Shown here: positions 5,175 to 5,604 of the stretch, one piece after another
Layout of the letters: each line of letters begins with the position of its first letter
Position numbering within the stretch: position 1 is the stretch's first letter
Made by a program: the position numbers and the translations under genes
Assembly: GCA_020724205.1 (NCBI GenBank)
Contig: DYHK01000013.1
Coordinates: forward strand, 6,489-12,092
From: Candidatus Aenigmatarchaeum sp.
GTDB taxonomy: Archaea; Nanobdellota; Nanobdellia; Pacearchaeales; GW2011-AR1
Length of the DNA stretch: 5,604 nucleotides
Direction of reading: 5' to 3'
Notes under the pieces: model-generated
Databases searched by the model: none
The model's input: the letters and a program-made list of their open reading frames with translations, nothing else
Told to the model about the DNA's origin: nothing

Positions 5175-5183
5175 TTTATATAA
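5175..5183. promoter_or_regulatory. Unassigned TATA-like site
   Basis: TTTATATAA matches box A and is nearly self-complementary, so direction is unclear. On the plus strand it would start transcription near 5205, antisense to the M50 gene. On the minus strand it would start near 5150 and give a long leader for the helicase. No gene is placed to use it clearly. Confidence 0.25.
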
Positions 5184-5254
5184 CTTATTTAAATTTGGTA
5201 AGGCTATATTATTTTACGTATAATTTTTTGAATTTTTTATTGGTTTTATTGGAA

Positions 5255-5604
5255 TTAATAAGTAAAAAATGCAAATCCTAGGAAGATAAGGCAAAGTATG
5301 ACTAGGAATAGCCATAAGGGAGGAATTCCAAATCCCATTTTTTGCTTTATGCCTGGATTTATATTTCCCGAGCTTGCGAAGAATATTTTTGTTCCATCTA
5401 GATTTCCGAATGGAATTAGAGAGAAGCAAGCATCGTATATACTTAATCTTGTAAATTCAGGAAAACCAATAAGATATCCAATAACTGCAAAAAGCAAATT
5501 AGCAAGAATTCCTGATGCTGCAACCATTCCTATATGCCAGTCTGTAAGTTCTGTGAACCTGTATATTCCGTGCCGTTTTGATACACGAGCGCTTGTGCCC
5601 TTTA
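5255..5604 (-). CDS. M50 (site-2 protease-like) membrane metallopeptidase, C-terminal part, 5' end outside the window
   Basis: The frame is open from the right edge to the stop at 5255, about 115 residues. Reading from the edge gives KGTSARVSKRHGIYRF, then TELTDWHIGMVAASGILANLL. This matches the region of M50 peptidases where a basic cytosolic loop leads into a membrane segment with an A-G-x-L-A-N type motif. Next comes a hydrophobic segment with SLIPFGNLDGTK, equivalent to the family's P-x-x-x-L-D-G motif, whose Asp (codon 5396-5398) is the third zinc ligand. A last hydrophobic segment (PPLWLFLVILCLIFLGFAFF) ends the protein. The HExxH zinc site must lie beyond the window. M50 peptidases cleave substrates within the membrane, often in regulated intramembrane proteolysis; the substrate here is unknown. 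The internal ATG at 5527 is not the start, because conserved sequence continues upstream of it. Confidence 0.85.
   Translation of the reverse strand, partial: KGTSARVSKRHGIYRFTELTDWHIGMVAASGILANLLFAVIGYLIGFPEFTRLSIYDACFSLIPFGNLDGTKIFFASSGNINPGIKQKMGFGIPPLWLFLVILCLIFLGFAFFTY

Noticed and set aside
5214..5429. Minus-strand frame overlapping the M50 gene in another frame
   Set aside because: The overlapping frame carries the LDG metal-ligand motif and membrane segments and continues to the window edge; this one has none of these.
5255..5527. M50 gene taken as a complete 90-aa protein starting at the ATG at 5527
   Set aside because: The frame is open upstream to the window edge and continues family-like sequence (HGIYRFTELTDWHIG), and a catalytic peptidase needs the HExxH part. 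It is a partial gene.

Overview
The window is AT-rich DNA that looks archaeal, most likely from a small-genome lineage such as a DPANN archaeon. The lineage is an inference: it rests on a Hef-type FANCM-like helicase with an XPF-type nuclease, an archaeal-style ThpR, TATA-box promoter spacing and very tight gene packing. No rRNA, tRNA or CRISPR is present.

Left part, minus strand (1-772): a small lipoprotein-like protein resembling the secreted part of E. coli YgiB (371-772) is followed after 2 nt by the N-terminal part of a glutathionylspermidine-synthase-type enzyme (YgiC/YjfC family, 18-368). The second gene stops abruptly at three successive stop codons, before the ATP-grasp catalytic domain. 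Middle, plus strand (919-2249): a divergently transcribed arginase/agmatinase-family hydrolase overlaps thpR (RNA 2',3'-cyclic phosphodiesterase) by an ATGA junction. The 146-bp divergent region carries a GC-bounded near-palindrome exactly at its centre, and a short direct repeat with one copy on each side. An orphan 127-aa plus-strand protein follows (2356-2739).

Right part, minus strand (2701-4972): a two-gene repair operon, helicase first and then nuclease. Together they make up the Hef protein but are encoded as two polypeptides separated by one nucleotide. The helicase ends in a PCNA-binding-like tail (KQETLF), and its gene has a well-placed TATA box 26 bp before the ATG. The nuclease gene ends inside the 3' end of the convergent orphan gene (39-bp overlap). 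The 282-bp gap upstream of the helicase (4973-5254) holds this promoter, a degenerate 31-bp direct repeat and an unassigned TATA-like site, but no convincing gene. The window closes with the C-terminal part of an M50/site-2-protease-type membrane peptidase, which is open to the right edge.

The most interesting points are the split Hef with its terminal PIP-like tail, the YgiB/YgiC-type pair with a broken ligase in an archaeal setting, and the possible polyamine link between that pair and the divergent ureohydrolase.
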